In this document: one piece after another, positions 24,460 through 40,023 of the stretch
How the letters are laid out: every line of letters begins with the position of its first letter
Position numbering within the stretch: the first letter of the stretch is position 1
Assembly: GCA_022225965.2 (NCBI GenBank)
Contig: JAKJXP020000005.1
Span: 682,001-746,000 of the forward strand
Length of the DNA stretch: 64,000 nucleotides
Source of the DNA: Diatrype stigma
Taxonomy: Eukaryota > Ascomycota > Sordariomycetes > Xylariales > Diatrypaceae
Direction: 5' to 3'
Program-made: the position numbers and the translations under genes
Notes under the pieces: generated by a model
Told to the model about the DNA's origin: nothing
Databases searched by the model: none
The model's input: the letters and a program-made list of their open reading frames with translations, nothing else

Positions 24460-25653
24460 ATGGCGCCACCACCAGAGGAAGAAGAGGAAGACGACTACAT
24501 GAACATGACCTTCGGGGACGACGCGCCTGGACTCGCCACAACGGTACCCAGCGGCGGCGGCAGCAGCAGCAAAGGGGAAACATCTCTGCAGAGGCGGCTG
24601 CGGCTGAAGCGCGAGGGCGAGGCCCGCGGCCGCGTCAAGTCCAAGGCGGAGCTTGCGGCCGAAGCGGCGGCCGCGCGCGAGGAGGCCCTCTCGCGGTCGC
24701 TGCTCGAGGGGGACCGCGCCCGCCGCAGCAAGGGCTTCGCCATGATGGCCAAGATGGGCTTCAAGGCGGGCGATACGCTCGGAGCCGCTCCTGCCCCTGC
24801 CCCTGCCCCCGCCCCTGCCGCGGACATCACTGGTACCGGTACCGGTAGCAATGGCAACGGTAATAGTGCTAGCGCTGCGGCTACTACCATTGCGGGAGAC
24901 GCGGGAGGAGGAAGAAGGCACGAGCCCATCCGCCTCCAGATGAAGGAGGACCGCGGCGGGATCGGCCTAGACTCCGAGAGGAAGCGCAAGGTGCAGGAGG
25001 CGGCCGAGCACCAGACGAAGAGGGTCAAGGCGGACGAGAGCGACTACCGCGAGCGCATGCGCAGGGAGCGCGAGGTCGGGAGGCGCGAGGGGCAGTTTTA
25101 CGGCGCCATGAAGGTGTGCGAGCGCATGGATGAAGAGAGAGCACAGGGCCAGGACGGTGGGATTGTTGGTACTGGAGCGGAGGAGGCAAGCGAGGGAGGA
25201 AATGAGCAAGTGAAGCAAAAGAAGAAGAAGGGGAAGACAGCGCTTTCTACACGGCAGCTCAAGTCCATACCCGTCGAGTGGAGGGGCCTGGTACGCAAGC
25301 GCCAGGAAAGCGAGCGCGACGTGCGCAAGATGCGGTACGACCTGGAGCAGAGCTCCACCACCACGCTGCGGCTGCCGACGTACGCGGACGACCTCGACGA
25401 CGACGACGACAAGACGGCCGTGGGCATGACAACTGGGATGGGGACGGAATACGTCCCTGTCGAGGAGGAGGACCTCGAGGAAGGGGACGACGAGGAGCTG
25501 GAGGCGTTCAGCGCGCTCGAGGTCGAGGAGAGGCTGCGGCGCGTCGTCGAGCTCCTGCGCCGCGAGTTCCGCTACTGCTTCTGGTGCAAGTACCAGTACC
25601 CCGATGAGGACATGGAGGGCTGTCCGGGCTCGATGGAAGATGACCACGATTAA
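24460..25653 (+). CDS. GPATCH11: G-patch domain protein, GPATCH11-like (with DUF4187)
   Basis: A single exon of 397 codons. The G-patch begins at about residue 88 (SKGFAMMAKMGFKAGDTLG) and resumes at about 152 (RRHEPIRLQMKEDRGGIGL); the 42 residues between are Ala-Pro, Gly-Thr and Asn-Gly low complexity, so the domain is split by an insertion. The C terminus has the family's FRYCFWCKYQYPDEDMEGCPG, a CxxC plus Cys module that ends the DUF4187 domain. G-patch proteins of this kind are thought to act as helicase cofactors in RNA processing; the exact role of the fungal orthologue is not clear to me. The N terminus is acidic (EEEEEDDYMNMTFGDDAP), also typical of the family. Codon use is very GC-rich, like the preceding end of NOP14. 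Confidence 0.9.
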   Translation: MAPPPEEEEEDDYMNMTFGDDAPGLATTVPSGGGSSSKGETSLQRRLRLKREGEARGRVKSKAELAAEAAAAREEALSRSLLEGDRARRSKGFAMMAKMGFKAGDTLGAAPAPAPAPAPAADITGTGTGSNGNGNSASAAATTIAGDAGGGRRHEPIRLQMKEDRGGIGLDSERKRKVQEAAEHQTKRVKADESDYRERMRREREVGRREGQFYGAMKVCERMDEERAQGQDGGIVGTGAEEASEGGNEQVKQKKKKGKTALSTRQLKSIPVEWRGLVRKRQESERDVRKMRYDLEQSSTTTLRLPTYADDLDDDDDKTAVGMTTGMGTEYVPVEEEDLEEGDDEELEAFSALEVEERLRRVVELLRREFRYCFWCKYQYPDEDMEGCPGSMEDDHD

Positions 25654-26751
25654 TATTTAACAGGAACCCTTGCTTCGATATGCCGTTTGGTGAAAAAGGG
25701 GGGGTCATGCTATGATGGCTTGCATGATGGTATGTAATGATAGGACACATGGTTCAGGAGATTGTATAATACCTTATCACCAAGGAGGTGCTCACAGTAT
25801 TAGATAAGTACAGGGAAAGTCGGTACCTACCTACAGTGAGTAGGTAGGTAGCAGGACAAACAATAGGTATTATTCAACTGATTATTCAACCAGGTACCTA
25901 CCTACTAGGCAACCGGCCACATGTGCCTCCGTAGTTATTCCATTCGCCTGCTACGGGTACCTACATAAGGCCAAATTAGGCGGTTTTCTTTCAACAAACT
26001 CGCTTCACCAATGTGTCTCTGGTGCACCTTTGGCGCAGTGGTGAAGTGAGTAATCTCGAGGGCCAGAGGATCCGTTGATGCTTATGGCCTGATGACGGAT
26101 GGAGGCTATATGTGAACCTAGCTCTCCACCACCCTAGACCAGAGGGATCACAGTTTTCTGGGGGTTCGGCACCGATGATGGGTAATGGATTTTTTTGTCG
26201 TTTTTTTACTTTTTCAGGATTTTTTTGAACGTTGTTTTTGGCCTTTATTTTGCCTTCTCTAGTGATAGAGGCGTGCGACGGTTCTGATTTCGAACCTCAC
26301 AAGAAACATTAATACTGCAACATAAAGTGTCGTACCTTCATACCTGTTGCTAATTCCTTGTATACGAGGACCCAAGGATTTCTAATCGTCACCTAGCCTT
26401 TTGAGTAAGATGTAGCTGGTGTTTATCGCACCGACACGACGCGCCAATATCATTATGAGGTGACTTGGCTTATAATCACGAGATGTACACATGGTCCCGA
26501 TCATAAATGAATACATATTATACGGACACAGATACCTACGGACATGCGTACACACAAGACACCTTCCTGAAAACTCGGCTGCCTCTACCACCCACTCTAC
26601 CACCCACAGATGGGCAGAGCTTTGAAGCCTTCAGAAATACTAAACAACCGGATTTACAACCATGATGCATTTTTTGGTTTCCCCCCCACATTACTCGAAC
26701 CCCCCACCCAAACCCAGTTCCCTCTCCTTCCCTACACCCACACCCCCACCC
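25654..26751. other. Convergent intergenic region
   Basis: It contains clustered TACCTACC/GTAGGTAG repeats at about 25823-25910 and T-runs at about 26188-26235. A tRNA A-box-like string near 26030 has no convincing partner. No gene is supported. Confidence 0.55.
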
Positions 26752-29086
26752 TCACCACCTATGCGCCCTCGCCAGCCTCCCAGGCTCGTAGTGCGGCGGG
26801 GGCGGACGACCGCCAGGCACCGCCGCCCAGGCGGCAACGGGCCTCTCCATCGGCGGGAACAGCTGGCTCGGGTGGTTCGGGTAATTCGGGTTGTTGTGGT
26901 GGTGGTGGGCGTGGGGATGGTGAGGCCCGCCACTCCCAGGACCGCCGCCAGCCATGCCCATGCCCATGCCGCCACTACCGGCAGCGACGCCAGGGGGGTA
27001 GAAGTCCTCCTCGCGGCGGGCGCCGACCTCGCGCAGCAGCAGGGCCGAGACCTCGGGGTGGGCGTGCAGGAAGGCGAGGGCGGCGGCGGGGGAGCGCCGG
27101 AACAGCTGCGGCTGCAGGAACCCCACGCGCGCGAACACCATGCGCAGCAGCCGGTCCGACTCGGGGAGGCCGCCGTACAGGCGGTCGCACAGCTCCAGCA
27201 CCTCCATCTGCGCCGCGTCGGCGCCGGCTGTCTCGAGCACTGTTCAAGGCCGAAAAAGCATCAGCATCTCCTAGGCTCCTATTATAGCGAAAAGAAAAAA
27301 AGGGAAAAGAAAAGAAAGAAAAGAAAAAAAAAAGGCGGGGGCGGGGGCGGGGCAAGAGACAACATAGAAAACAAAGGTCTACATTGAGAAAAAAAAAAAA
27401 ATAATACTTACTGTCGATACACACGCGCGCGATAGCGAGCTTGAACCCGTCGAGCAGGAACTTGTTCGCGCAGATATACACGTCGATGCTCTGCTCGTAC
27501 GCGAGCAGCCACGTCCGGAGGTCCTGGCCCGAGATCCGGTCGCCACTGTTGCCACTGCTATTGCTGTTGCTATCGTTATTATTATTATTATTACCCCTAC
27601 TCTCTGCCGCCGAGCTCCCTGATCCTGTTGCAGCAGCAGCAGCAGAAGCACCCCCCGGGGCTGCTGGAGCCTGCGGCGGCGGAGGAGGCCGGAGGTGGTC
27701 TGCGCGCGGCCGCGGCTGCTGCGGGTTGCGGAGCGGTCTCGGGCGTCCGCCCATGCCAACGCCCATACCCATGCCCATACCCATGCCCATTCCCATCCCC
27801 TGGATCGGCGGGGGCGGCGGGGGCGGGGGCCTCGGGGCCCCGCAGTTCCAGCACGGCGGACCGCTGGGGACCAGACATTGGTGGCAGGCGCAGCCGGGAC
27901 GGTGGGATCCCGGGTGCTTCTCGCGCAGCCGCTCCCAGTGGCGGTCCTGCTGGCGGCGGCGGCGCCTCTCGCGACGGCGGCGGCTGGTGAGCTCCGCGTT
28001 GGAGGAGTCGCTCAGCGCGCCCCCGCCCCCGGCGGCCGCGCCGGGACCGCCGCCGATGACGCTCGAGTCCGAATCCGAGTCTGCTGCGCCGGCGCCGCCG
28101 GCCGCCGACTCGTCGTCGTCTTCTTCGCCCTGGTACTGTATGCTCTTGTTCTTGCCCTTGTCGTCGTCGGCTGGGGGAAGGAAAACAGGAACAAGAGAAG
28201 GTTGCGGGTTAGCTACTAGCCCGGAAGAGGAGAAGTGGTGAGGGGAAGGAGAGAGAGAGAGGGGGGGAGAGAAGCATATCTTACCGAGAACCGTAGCGAC
28301 CGGGAGGATGGGGACGTATTTGTCCTCATATAGAAACGCGACGATGAAGTGGAAGATAGCGGGGTCTTCTTCAGGGAGGTCAATGGCTTGCGCTTCGGCT
28401 TCCCGGAAGTCCCCGCACAGCGCTCTCCTGAAGTACTCGGCCTTTAGCAGGATGTTTCGGTGGACCTGCTTTACTGGTCAGCTGTCTCGTAGACTTGGCT
28501 TGGGATCGTGTCCACAACCCACGTAGAATGTCTCTGAATGAGGTGCGGTTCCCACATGGAGTGGAATGATCGCTGAGTTGTATCGTCTAATTAGCAGGTG
28601 TTGTGTTAGCAGTGTGATCAGACGTTTGGTTGGTGGCCTAGAGGCATAGTGAGGTCCCTCATTTGAACTATGTTATGATATCTCATATATAACATGTAAC
28701 AATGAGATATCGTTCGCCCTTCATAAACCTTGGGGGTGAATTGATACCGGGTCGCTATATGTAGAAGATACGTTGCGCTGAGACACATCTCTTATTGTAG
28801 ATAAACTGTATTCATCTCCTATGTCCAGACGGTGGAAGGCCAGTGGTGCAGTGTATATAACCATTCGTCAGGATTAACTGAGACGTTAAACTCACCCATC
28901 TGCGGAGGTCAACCAGAGGTCCTCTTTTGGATCAAGGCTTCTTTTGCGCTCCTTCTCCTCGTGAGTTGTATCTAGGACAACTATGTCTGGCGTGATTATT
29001 GCCGGTGCTCTCATCACATCGTCTAGAGTCCTCGCGGAAGTAAATGATGCGAGCGAAGTGCTCGACCCCTCGCCGCCATTCATCAT
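26752..29086 (-). CDS. BTB/POZ domain protein with a Cys-rich linker
   Basis: Five exons on the minus strand, 28896-29086, 28523-28586, 28285-28465, 27412-28170 and 26752-27239, join in frame to 560 residues. The introns (309, 57, 114 and 172 nt) have GTGAGT, GTGGGT, GTAAGA and GTAAGT donors; GCTAAC and CTGAC branch points are visible. Exons 2-3 encode a BTB fold: IIPLHVGTAPHSETFYVHRNILLKAEYF, ALCGDFREAEAQAIDLPEEDPAIFHFIVAFLYEDKY. Exon 4 holds a basic patch, a Cys cluster (CACHQCLVPSGPPCWNCG), Met-Gly repeats, Pro/Ala and Asn/Ser runs, then QSIDVYICANKFLLDGFKLAIARVCID, the usual post-BTB helices. Exon 5 ends in His/Asn/Pro low complexity. Such fungal BTB proteins may be Cul3 adaptors, but the partner is unknown. 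The start could instead be the in-frame ATG at 29191. Confidence 0.82.
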
Positions 29087-30273
29087 GCCAGCTGAACTCA
29101 GAACCATCACAACTATTACCCACAGTGCTTGAATTGTGCGAGTGTCGGGTTGACATATATTTAAAAGAATCTGGCTTGTGATGTATAGCATGCGATGCGA
29201 GTCTAGGTTCCGAATGCTACCAAAATGACAGAGCGCAATAACAGGGAAGACTTAAGTATAAGGGGCTGAAGGAACCCTTCTCAACGGATGTAGGCCAGAC
29301 CAGTCAGTACACAGGTAGGCTAGAGAGGCAGCCATCCAGGCAGCCAGCCAGCCACAGGAACCAGCTTCATTCTTGACTTATGCTTGGAATGGGCTGCGGC
29401 TTGAGCGCGTGACACCGAGACGGCTGATGCATGCACTGTTATAAGCTGTGGGGGCCGTCCCGAAAGTATGATGCGGGAGTGGAGCGCAAGCTGTCCTACT
29501 CGCCGCCGACAAGGCGTCCTCCCACATTAGTAGCGGTCGAGTATCACAAACTCGAGAGGCAAAATTTCAAGGCAGCAATCAGCCCGTCCCTCCAGCCGAA
29601 GGAGCGAAGGGAAAGAAATACGGTACTACCTAGGTATGTAAGTCGTGTGAGGCGCACACGTGTGATTCACAAAGCATAAACGCAGAGTGGCTTGCATGGT
29701 GCATGAGAAACTGCAGCTTTGATTGGCCGCCCGTCGTTGTAGCAGGCCTTCTTGGTGCAGTATCGACTCCGATCAAGTGAACCAACAGGATATGCCGGTC
29801 CTAAGTGAGTCCTTGCAGGTCTTTGCAGGTCTTTGCAGGTCCTTGCAGGCCGTATCATTCCTGGGTGTCTCTTCGCAGCTTCTCCGTAGTCTGCATAGTT
29901 CGTGTGAAGAAGACCGTTCTTGATAATAGCAACGTACTTTGCCCGGGTGACTGCCTATGGAAGGTCTGGCTAGCGCGAAGTATCACTGGGTCCCGTCTCC
30001 CAAATCGCATAGAACAAGCGACTCGATGCGCTGGCACAGGTTTCACGAAACCTACCTTACGTCTAACACCAACTTTGACAACCACGAATATATAGAGCAG
30101 TTTGTCCCATCACATTCCGAGTCGTTCTAGGCTGCGTAGGTTGTAGTCCGGAGCGAAGGCGAACTTGACGTTAGATACGACCGGGAATGCGACGGTGATT
30201 AGCCAGCATAAGACCGCCTCCTCTTCTACTATTCTTCGTCAAGCTGTTGTTGCATCTCGATTTCTACTCGGGA
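29087..30273. other. Upstream region of the BTB gene
   Basis: It contains CCAGGCAGCCAGCC repeats at about 29324-29355 and a four-unit 10-nt tandem repeat at 29811-29850. No convincing gene. Confidence 0.55.
29811..29850 (+). repeat. Ten-nt CYTTGCAGGT tandem repeat (4 copies)
   Basis: Four consecutive units differ only at one C/T position, plus one terminal base change. It is a non-coding minisatellite. Confidence 0.85.
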
Positions 30274-33346
<3,073 letters not shown>

Positions 33347-36300
33347 CGCTCAACGCGCTTAGATCGATACGTATATACGTGCGTTAGTTCGGGGAACCTC
33401 GCAAATGTCTCGTAATGCAATGGATGATAGACAAAAGAGCTTCCACAAGCTACCAAGTATCCCGCGCATAAGAAGCAATTCTGTCCATGAGCGTGACAGC
33501 GGATAGCATTGTTCGCGTTGCTCAGCCTAGAGTTTGCAACGGTTCCAATGGGTTTGTTGCTCTGTCATGGCCGATTACACGAAAGTGACACGTCATCACG
33601 TGGCAGTCCTGGCATCTCGTCTTAATCGTACGAGGTTCGAGGTCTTTTGACGCCGTGATTGACCCCGCCACCTGCTTATGTAAGCTCAGATAGCGCCTGC
33701 AAAGTTCACACCAGCCTGGCTGCCTGGGCTCAGCGGGCTGGCCAGGCACGCCAGGAGTCCCAGGACACACGCAAATACACGCACGTGGCTACCCCAGGTT
33801 TACCAGGTGTGGTTCGTGCGCATAACCGGCTGAACTTACCATATCCCGGCATTACAAGGCCGAAACAGCAGATGTGATCGAGCTACGATGATGAACGAGG
33901 TTGTACCCAGTTCCTGTATTGGAAAATCAAGTGTTTGTGGTATCATCTCATTTGAATCTGGGATACGTATCGCTTTGTATGACATAACTATTCACATCAT
34001 CTGCTATTGCCAAGCGTGATATCTTGGTGGGTTTAAACTACGAAGTATATCTCCGACCATCCCCGATTGCGAACACACAAGGTATACATATTCTAGATCA
34101 GGGTAAAATAATGCCAACTTCTGGAAAGGGTATGTTTCCTGGCAAGTAAGAGGCCCAACTCCCTGAGCGCCCGAAGTGTTCGACATAGAGGCGTTTAAAC
34201 ATATATGTATTATCTAGGCAAAGTGCACTGGTAGTTAGTTTCCCGTCAACTACCGAGATTGTCGATAGGCACTGCTACATGAGGACTTGAATCATCATCA
34301 GCCACGGGCGAGAATGCGACCCTCGCATTAATGTCAGTGCAGTTCAGATAGGCGAACTACGGTAACTTAGATTTCATTGCAGTCATTACTACCGTCGAGA
34401 TCATTTGGCGATGCGGGGTATAGGCAGACCTTGGAATTTATCCTCCATGCTTCCCTGAAACCCATTTAGAAGATTGCGAAGAACCTCATCGTCATTTGTA
34501 AGAGTGTGAACGTATACCTAGACCCTATCGAAAACCGAAACCCCAACCGACCTAGAGCTAATTACACACTCGCTCCTCTTTTACGATCTGGAACTAAATG
34601 TGCGGCCCTCTCGGATCCAGCATTCCTCGCGCTTCACAGCAGGTTAGGAGCTACAGAAAACCCAGTCACTCGAACTGGCCGCGGCCATGTCAACCAGGAG
34701 CGAACCCCGCAATTGAATGTCGAGCCTCAACCGCATTTTGAATGAAACCAGATTCCTGATTTCCGCTCTACAGACCTTAATATTACCTAGGCAACATCAC
34801 TTATCATACCGACGGGCAATATACCCCAAAAGACAACACGATGCCACAATGCTATAGTAGTGGCGCTTACAAGTGGCGCTTACAAGTTATTCACACAAAC
34901 CCTAACAAGACTGGTAGGAGTATCCAATCCCTTTAAGAATCCTTTTCGCCCGTCCCCTGAGTGCGACTACCTAGTTGCATAAGATCTCACAGTGACTAGA
35001 AGGAAAATTAGTATGCATTTGGTAGTTCCCGGGTTTCGAGTAAAACTAGGCTAGGTAGTCCTAGAATCAGGACATTGCTTTATGATCGATCAAGCGAAAA
35101 ACCTTGATCGACCAATCGCTGTCCTAGATGTTGACAGTGCAGTGATTTAGCTATCATTGATATAGCCCTACGAATTCTTAATTCAATAAAACTGAGATCC
35201 CTATCTATTACTGAATATTGCTATAAAAGGGCATCAGGCCCGGGTCCGGGCTCCGATGTTAATAACTTTATTTTAATTGGTCCAGGAGCCGTTAGGTAGT
35301 CCTAAACTTCCACTGCAGGCGGCCTTTGGCCTCCTTCGGCCCGCCTAACACCTTGCAATTGTATTTCCAACGTCAACCGGGTCAACACCAATCAACTGGA
35401 ACAGCCTAGACGGCACCTCGACATCTGCCTATCCTTCCCACAGGCAAATGATCGCCTGCCAGAGGCTATCGAATCAATACATTACTTTCCTTCTACACCT
35501 TCATTAGATTCTACATCTTCATAAAAGAGGAATTGGCTCGTGATGTCTTGCGGCCATGTAGGTCTTCGGCCAGCTTACTAGCCCGTCACCTCCGAGAAGC
35601 TAGCGACCAATGCCCAGGGGACCTGGCCATGCGAGCGAGATAGGCCCATCACTACTTGCTTACCCTACCTACCCACGACTTGCCATATTCATTAGTATAT
35701 CCGGTAACCTCGACCTGAGAACAAACCCTGACATATCCCGTAGCCATGGCACCAATTTATCACCCTGACGCTATGAGTGGAGTCAACTCGTCACGGTCAC
35801 GGCTAGGCTTGTGGTGTCTGGGTGGCAGGGTAGCTAGTCGCTGTGTGCCACTCAGGAAGTTACGCGTCTACCTACATAATATCAAAATCGCTAAGACCTC
35901 TCTATTCAAAATAGTTCAAACTTCCGCTTAAAAGGTGCTGGGGATTCCCCTATACTGAGATATGTTAGCTGTGATATGGCAACAAAATGAAGGCGTTCCT
36001 TTGCAAGCCATTATGTGTCAATCAGCCCACGCAAAACTCTATCCCAGGCTTCAGGTAGGGAAATTCCGTGTTTACATACGTAGCAGTCGTAGGCAGCTTC
36101 TAATTGTAAGCGGAAGAATGCCGAGTAGGACGTTTGAACCGCGGGCCCTCTGACAAGAATCCGACATGCCCCTTGGCGTAATCCAACCGGACTTTTCGAC
36201 CCCACCCCTGCCTTTTATATCAACTACTTAGTATGCATGCTGTATGCTGCGAATATATGTCGCGGCAATTCTGTCGAGAAAAGAGGGCTGTTCAACCGTA

Positions 36301-39300
36301 GGACATAATCCTATGAAGGACAAATGTATGCGACACGCGAGAGATATGTACGTATGTCTTAATGCATTCATTTTCTGGGAGTCTCCCGTGAATCGGGGGG
36401 TGCTGAGAATCCGTAGCTAGCTGGGTAGGTACTGTACCTAAGTACTAGGTAGTAGGTATCTATAATAGCCTCTGATCGCCCCTACCACCTGCATTGCATT
36501 GTTGCCCTAACCACCTACAGCCCCGAATCTGCTACGCGCAACTTCTTCTATGGATTGATCAATCCGCGGCTGGTAATAACCTATCCGTTTTACCGATATC
36601 CTGTACTTATTCGTGAAAGAATTGAAACTACAGGAGGTGCATGATTTTCAATATTTGGCATCATGGAGTACGGTACCGACTGACATGCGCTAGGTCGTTC
36701 GCTGGTATCATTCTATCGTCGCCTCCATATTGTCAACCTGGGAAACTGCTAGGCCACCATGAAAATTCCGTAGCAAAAACCAGAGAGCATACAGCTTTTC
36801 TGTGGGTTTCTATGTAATATACCTACTGAGTAGGCTTTAGGTGCAGGCCACCCGCAGTCCTGGAAGTTCATTTGCTTGTTAAGGTGACATTGATAGTTGA
36901 TACCTACCTCCTACTTAGACCCTAGGACCCCTGCCCCATGTGACCTCCCTACCCTCGATCTTTGGAAGTGGGGGTGCACGCAACACAACGCATTTTCGGC
37001 TCGCTTCCTTAGACGGCTACCACTTCACCTTATCGACCAGCGACCAGCAATGTCTTAGATTAGGTGGAAAGGCTCGGGGTGATTCTCAGGCGGTGCGATT
37101 AATAGGCCAAAAGGTAAAGGGCAACAGCATGGCACTGCTGCCGCAGTTCACAACCTCCGAGGACCAGCATAGCTTTGCCCTTCCTCTTTCCTTGGGCACT
37201 TACAAATCCACGGTCGACCTCATTGGGCAACGATGGATTACTTAAGACACATACACAATTGACAATACGTCGACTTTCTTTCTCCTTGCAGTGGCTTACG
37301 GGCCCATAAATCATTATCTCAGGCCTAATAGTATCGGTTTGAAACATACATGCCTCTCCGGCCTTAATCGTCATACATTTGCCCTGAGTGTTATGCTTAA
37401 CTGCTGTAGGTATTATGTGATAGTATTCCAAAGCAGCATATTGACCACGTTAGCCCGATAAACAGTAGAAAAGCTGTAGAAATCATATATGCAATACGTA
37501 AAAAGGAGGTACGAAATAACTCGACGCACAAAACTAGGTACGAAGGGAAATCTGGAATATCCGATCAGTAAATGGAGGGTACCAAGGTATGTTTTGGCAA
37601 AGAAGTAATATTCTGGTGTCATTCTTGCCCCCTTTGGAAGGTATCGCACGCATCCTATTAGGCAATGAACTGACCCCGACCCCGACCCAGCATCAGCAAT
37701 ATAGTTTAACCTCGTCATGGCATATGGAGAACTAAAACGAGATGATCAAAACTTTAAGTAATGCCATATAACGGACACTTATTTGCTGCACATAGGCGAT
37801 ATTTCAATCGCGAACTAGCCGATTAAAGGTGAAGTTAAGTCGAAATGCCTTTCCATCGTGATGCAAAGGGGCGCTGGACGATAAGTCCGGAGTCGATTGG
37901 AAGCGTTCGATATTGGTATGAAGACAAGTTTGATATGGTGATCTACCTACTCCGGGCATGTAGGTGCAAAACGTGGTATGGGTGGCTGTAGGAAAAGGCT
38001 TTGCCTGGGCGGGCAGAGCGGTTGATACGAAGGTTGAAATAGACGGGCAGGAATTGCAGACCGTTTCGCAAAGCCCTTGGATGAGGTGAAGTCGAAAAGT
38101 GCGTGCATGTTTGGCAGGAAGCCAAGGCGACAGGGATCAGCCCGGTTTGAGACCTCCACCGTATGTTTAGTGCCGCTTAGCTCGACTCGTAAACGGTACA
38201 ACAGAACCAACATATCCAGCCCAACTCACTGCGGCAAACGCGCAGATCTGGCAGCCTGCCCCTGGCATTTCTTGTACCGGTACCGATCCACCGCGCAGAA
38301 TGAAACCGGCCCCATACATGAGGTACATGTATCCAGCAGCCCCCCAAGCGCAAGCCTAATTGAAGTATGCATGCACCACCTCATCAATCCACCTGGACCT
38401 ATGGATGATGGATTTGAATGGCCGACATAACAAGTAGTAAACTAGAGAGTCAGAGTGCGACAAGAAGCTGTTCGCCCCCCCCTCTAGACTTGATCTAATA
38501 TTCTCTACGGCGTAAAAGCCAGATAATTGGAGAGTGATGCTACGAATCTCCGAACCTACGAATCTACGATTTCAGATTCTACCGATATCCGTTTTCCAAC
38601 GGTAGGGCAACGAGATACAACCTACTATAGGGATGTACACAGTAAGGCAGGAGGCGTGACGGGCCGCTTTCTTACCCTTGTACCTTCTCAGAACTCCCAT
38701 AGAACGCTTCGAAGCAAGCAAGCAAGCAAGACCAGGCATGCGGTGCGTTCCAATAAGCTATTCTCAAAACGGGGAAAGTTTACTCGCATTAGTAGCCTAT
38801 TCCTTTGCTTTGGCTCTCCGGCTAGCCTCAGGTACCTTACTCATTCCTTGCTACCTGTGTCTGCTATGTATATCAACACGCCATTGAAGCTTGATGAACT
38901 CAGTCGAGCACACATGCTGCGAACTTGCAATGAGTAGGTACATACCTAGGTAGCGCGTGCTCACAATACGCCGGCATACCTACATCGAACCTACCTACCT
39001 ACCTCCGTAGAGGCTCTATTCCATACATAGTAGGCAGGCAGGTATAAACACTGCCGTCCAGACTAGCCCTACACTAGGTACCGGGTAGCCTTTTACACCA
39101 GCTCGCCCTATCGTCTAATCGCTCAAACCCGTTATCCATTGTCCGTTATTCATTATCCATTCACCATCCACCCATCACCTGCATCTCTTCACACGTAGGT
39201 GTAGTCAGTCAGTCCTTGGGGTCGTGGACAAGACAAGCCTGCTGCTCTTTTGCTCTTCAGTTTCATTTACCCAAACCGCCTGCCACGCACCGGTCCATGT

Positions 39301-40023
39301 TGGTGAAGTAGGCTTGCCTACCGAGCGAGCCATCACTTACAAGCGCACATCCAACATCTTATTAGGTAGTAGTCATTGTCTATGTGATGGGCTGAAGTGG
39401 ATGGATGGTCCCGCCGCCTCAAAATCCCCTGGTCATTGCTTGGCATAGTTTTCGAACTTCCATGTCGACCTACCTCACCACATACCCGTCCCACATCATA
39501 TCACAAACTCTCCCACCTTTCCTTTCATTCCTAACTTAAACCTTTTTCCCATTTTCTCGCCCTACGGAGATATCATTGATTTCTGCATCATCCCACACCA
39601 TAACCACCCGCCAAACCCAAGACTATCTCTCCCTCCCTTTCATCCCTTCCCTTCTAAGCCCGCACTACCATTCGGGGCCTAGGAAATTGCTCGGCGAGCT
39701 GCTCACGGAACCCTGACCACCGGTTCTCTCGTGTCACGAGCGAAACCCTTCTACCACCAGCAGGGTCAAGGAGCAGCCACTCCATTCAACCCTCTTGCGA
39801 TGAACCAGTTCACCGATCCTGACCACACTACCAGTGCCACATAAGGGACCTGAGCACACAAGCGTGTCTGATCTCGGCTGTAGAGTCTACGCATAGTTTG
39901 ACGGCCGTATGGATCTGGCTCTCCGCCATTTACCTAGAGTTTTCTACTGTTTTATCCTGGCGCATCTCCGTGTAAATTGGCACCGCCCACTTGAATAATC
40001 ACCCACTCGAATAATCGCCCGTC
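33347..40023. other. 6.7 kb gene-poor region between HELQ and SNT2
   Basis: All open frames are short (the longest 136 codons) and none shows recognisable motifs or a believable splice chain. Content includes CCAGG-type repeats at about 33712-33765, a GGCC-rich hairpin-like element at about 35318-35346, TAGGTA/TACCTA clusters at about 36421-36460 and 38936-39003, an AAGC run at about 38718-38730, and a CT-rich tract at about 39490-39660 just before SNT2. Base composition is close to the rest of the intergenic DNA, so it is not like the AT-rich block at the right end. Confidence 0.5.

Noticed and set aside
26028..26110. tRNA-like string (A-box-like TGGCGCAGTGG)
   Set aside because: No matching B box or cloverleaf pairing; at most a degenerate tRNA-derived fragment.
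35318..35346. GGCC-rich inverted repeat as a terminator or element end
   Set aside because: It is imperfect, has no partner and no neighbouring gene; probably a chance hairpin.
36125..36160. B-box-like GGTTCAAAC on the minus strand
   Set aside because: I could not fold a cloverleaf with the upstream sequence.
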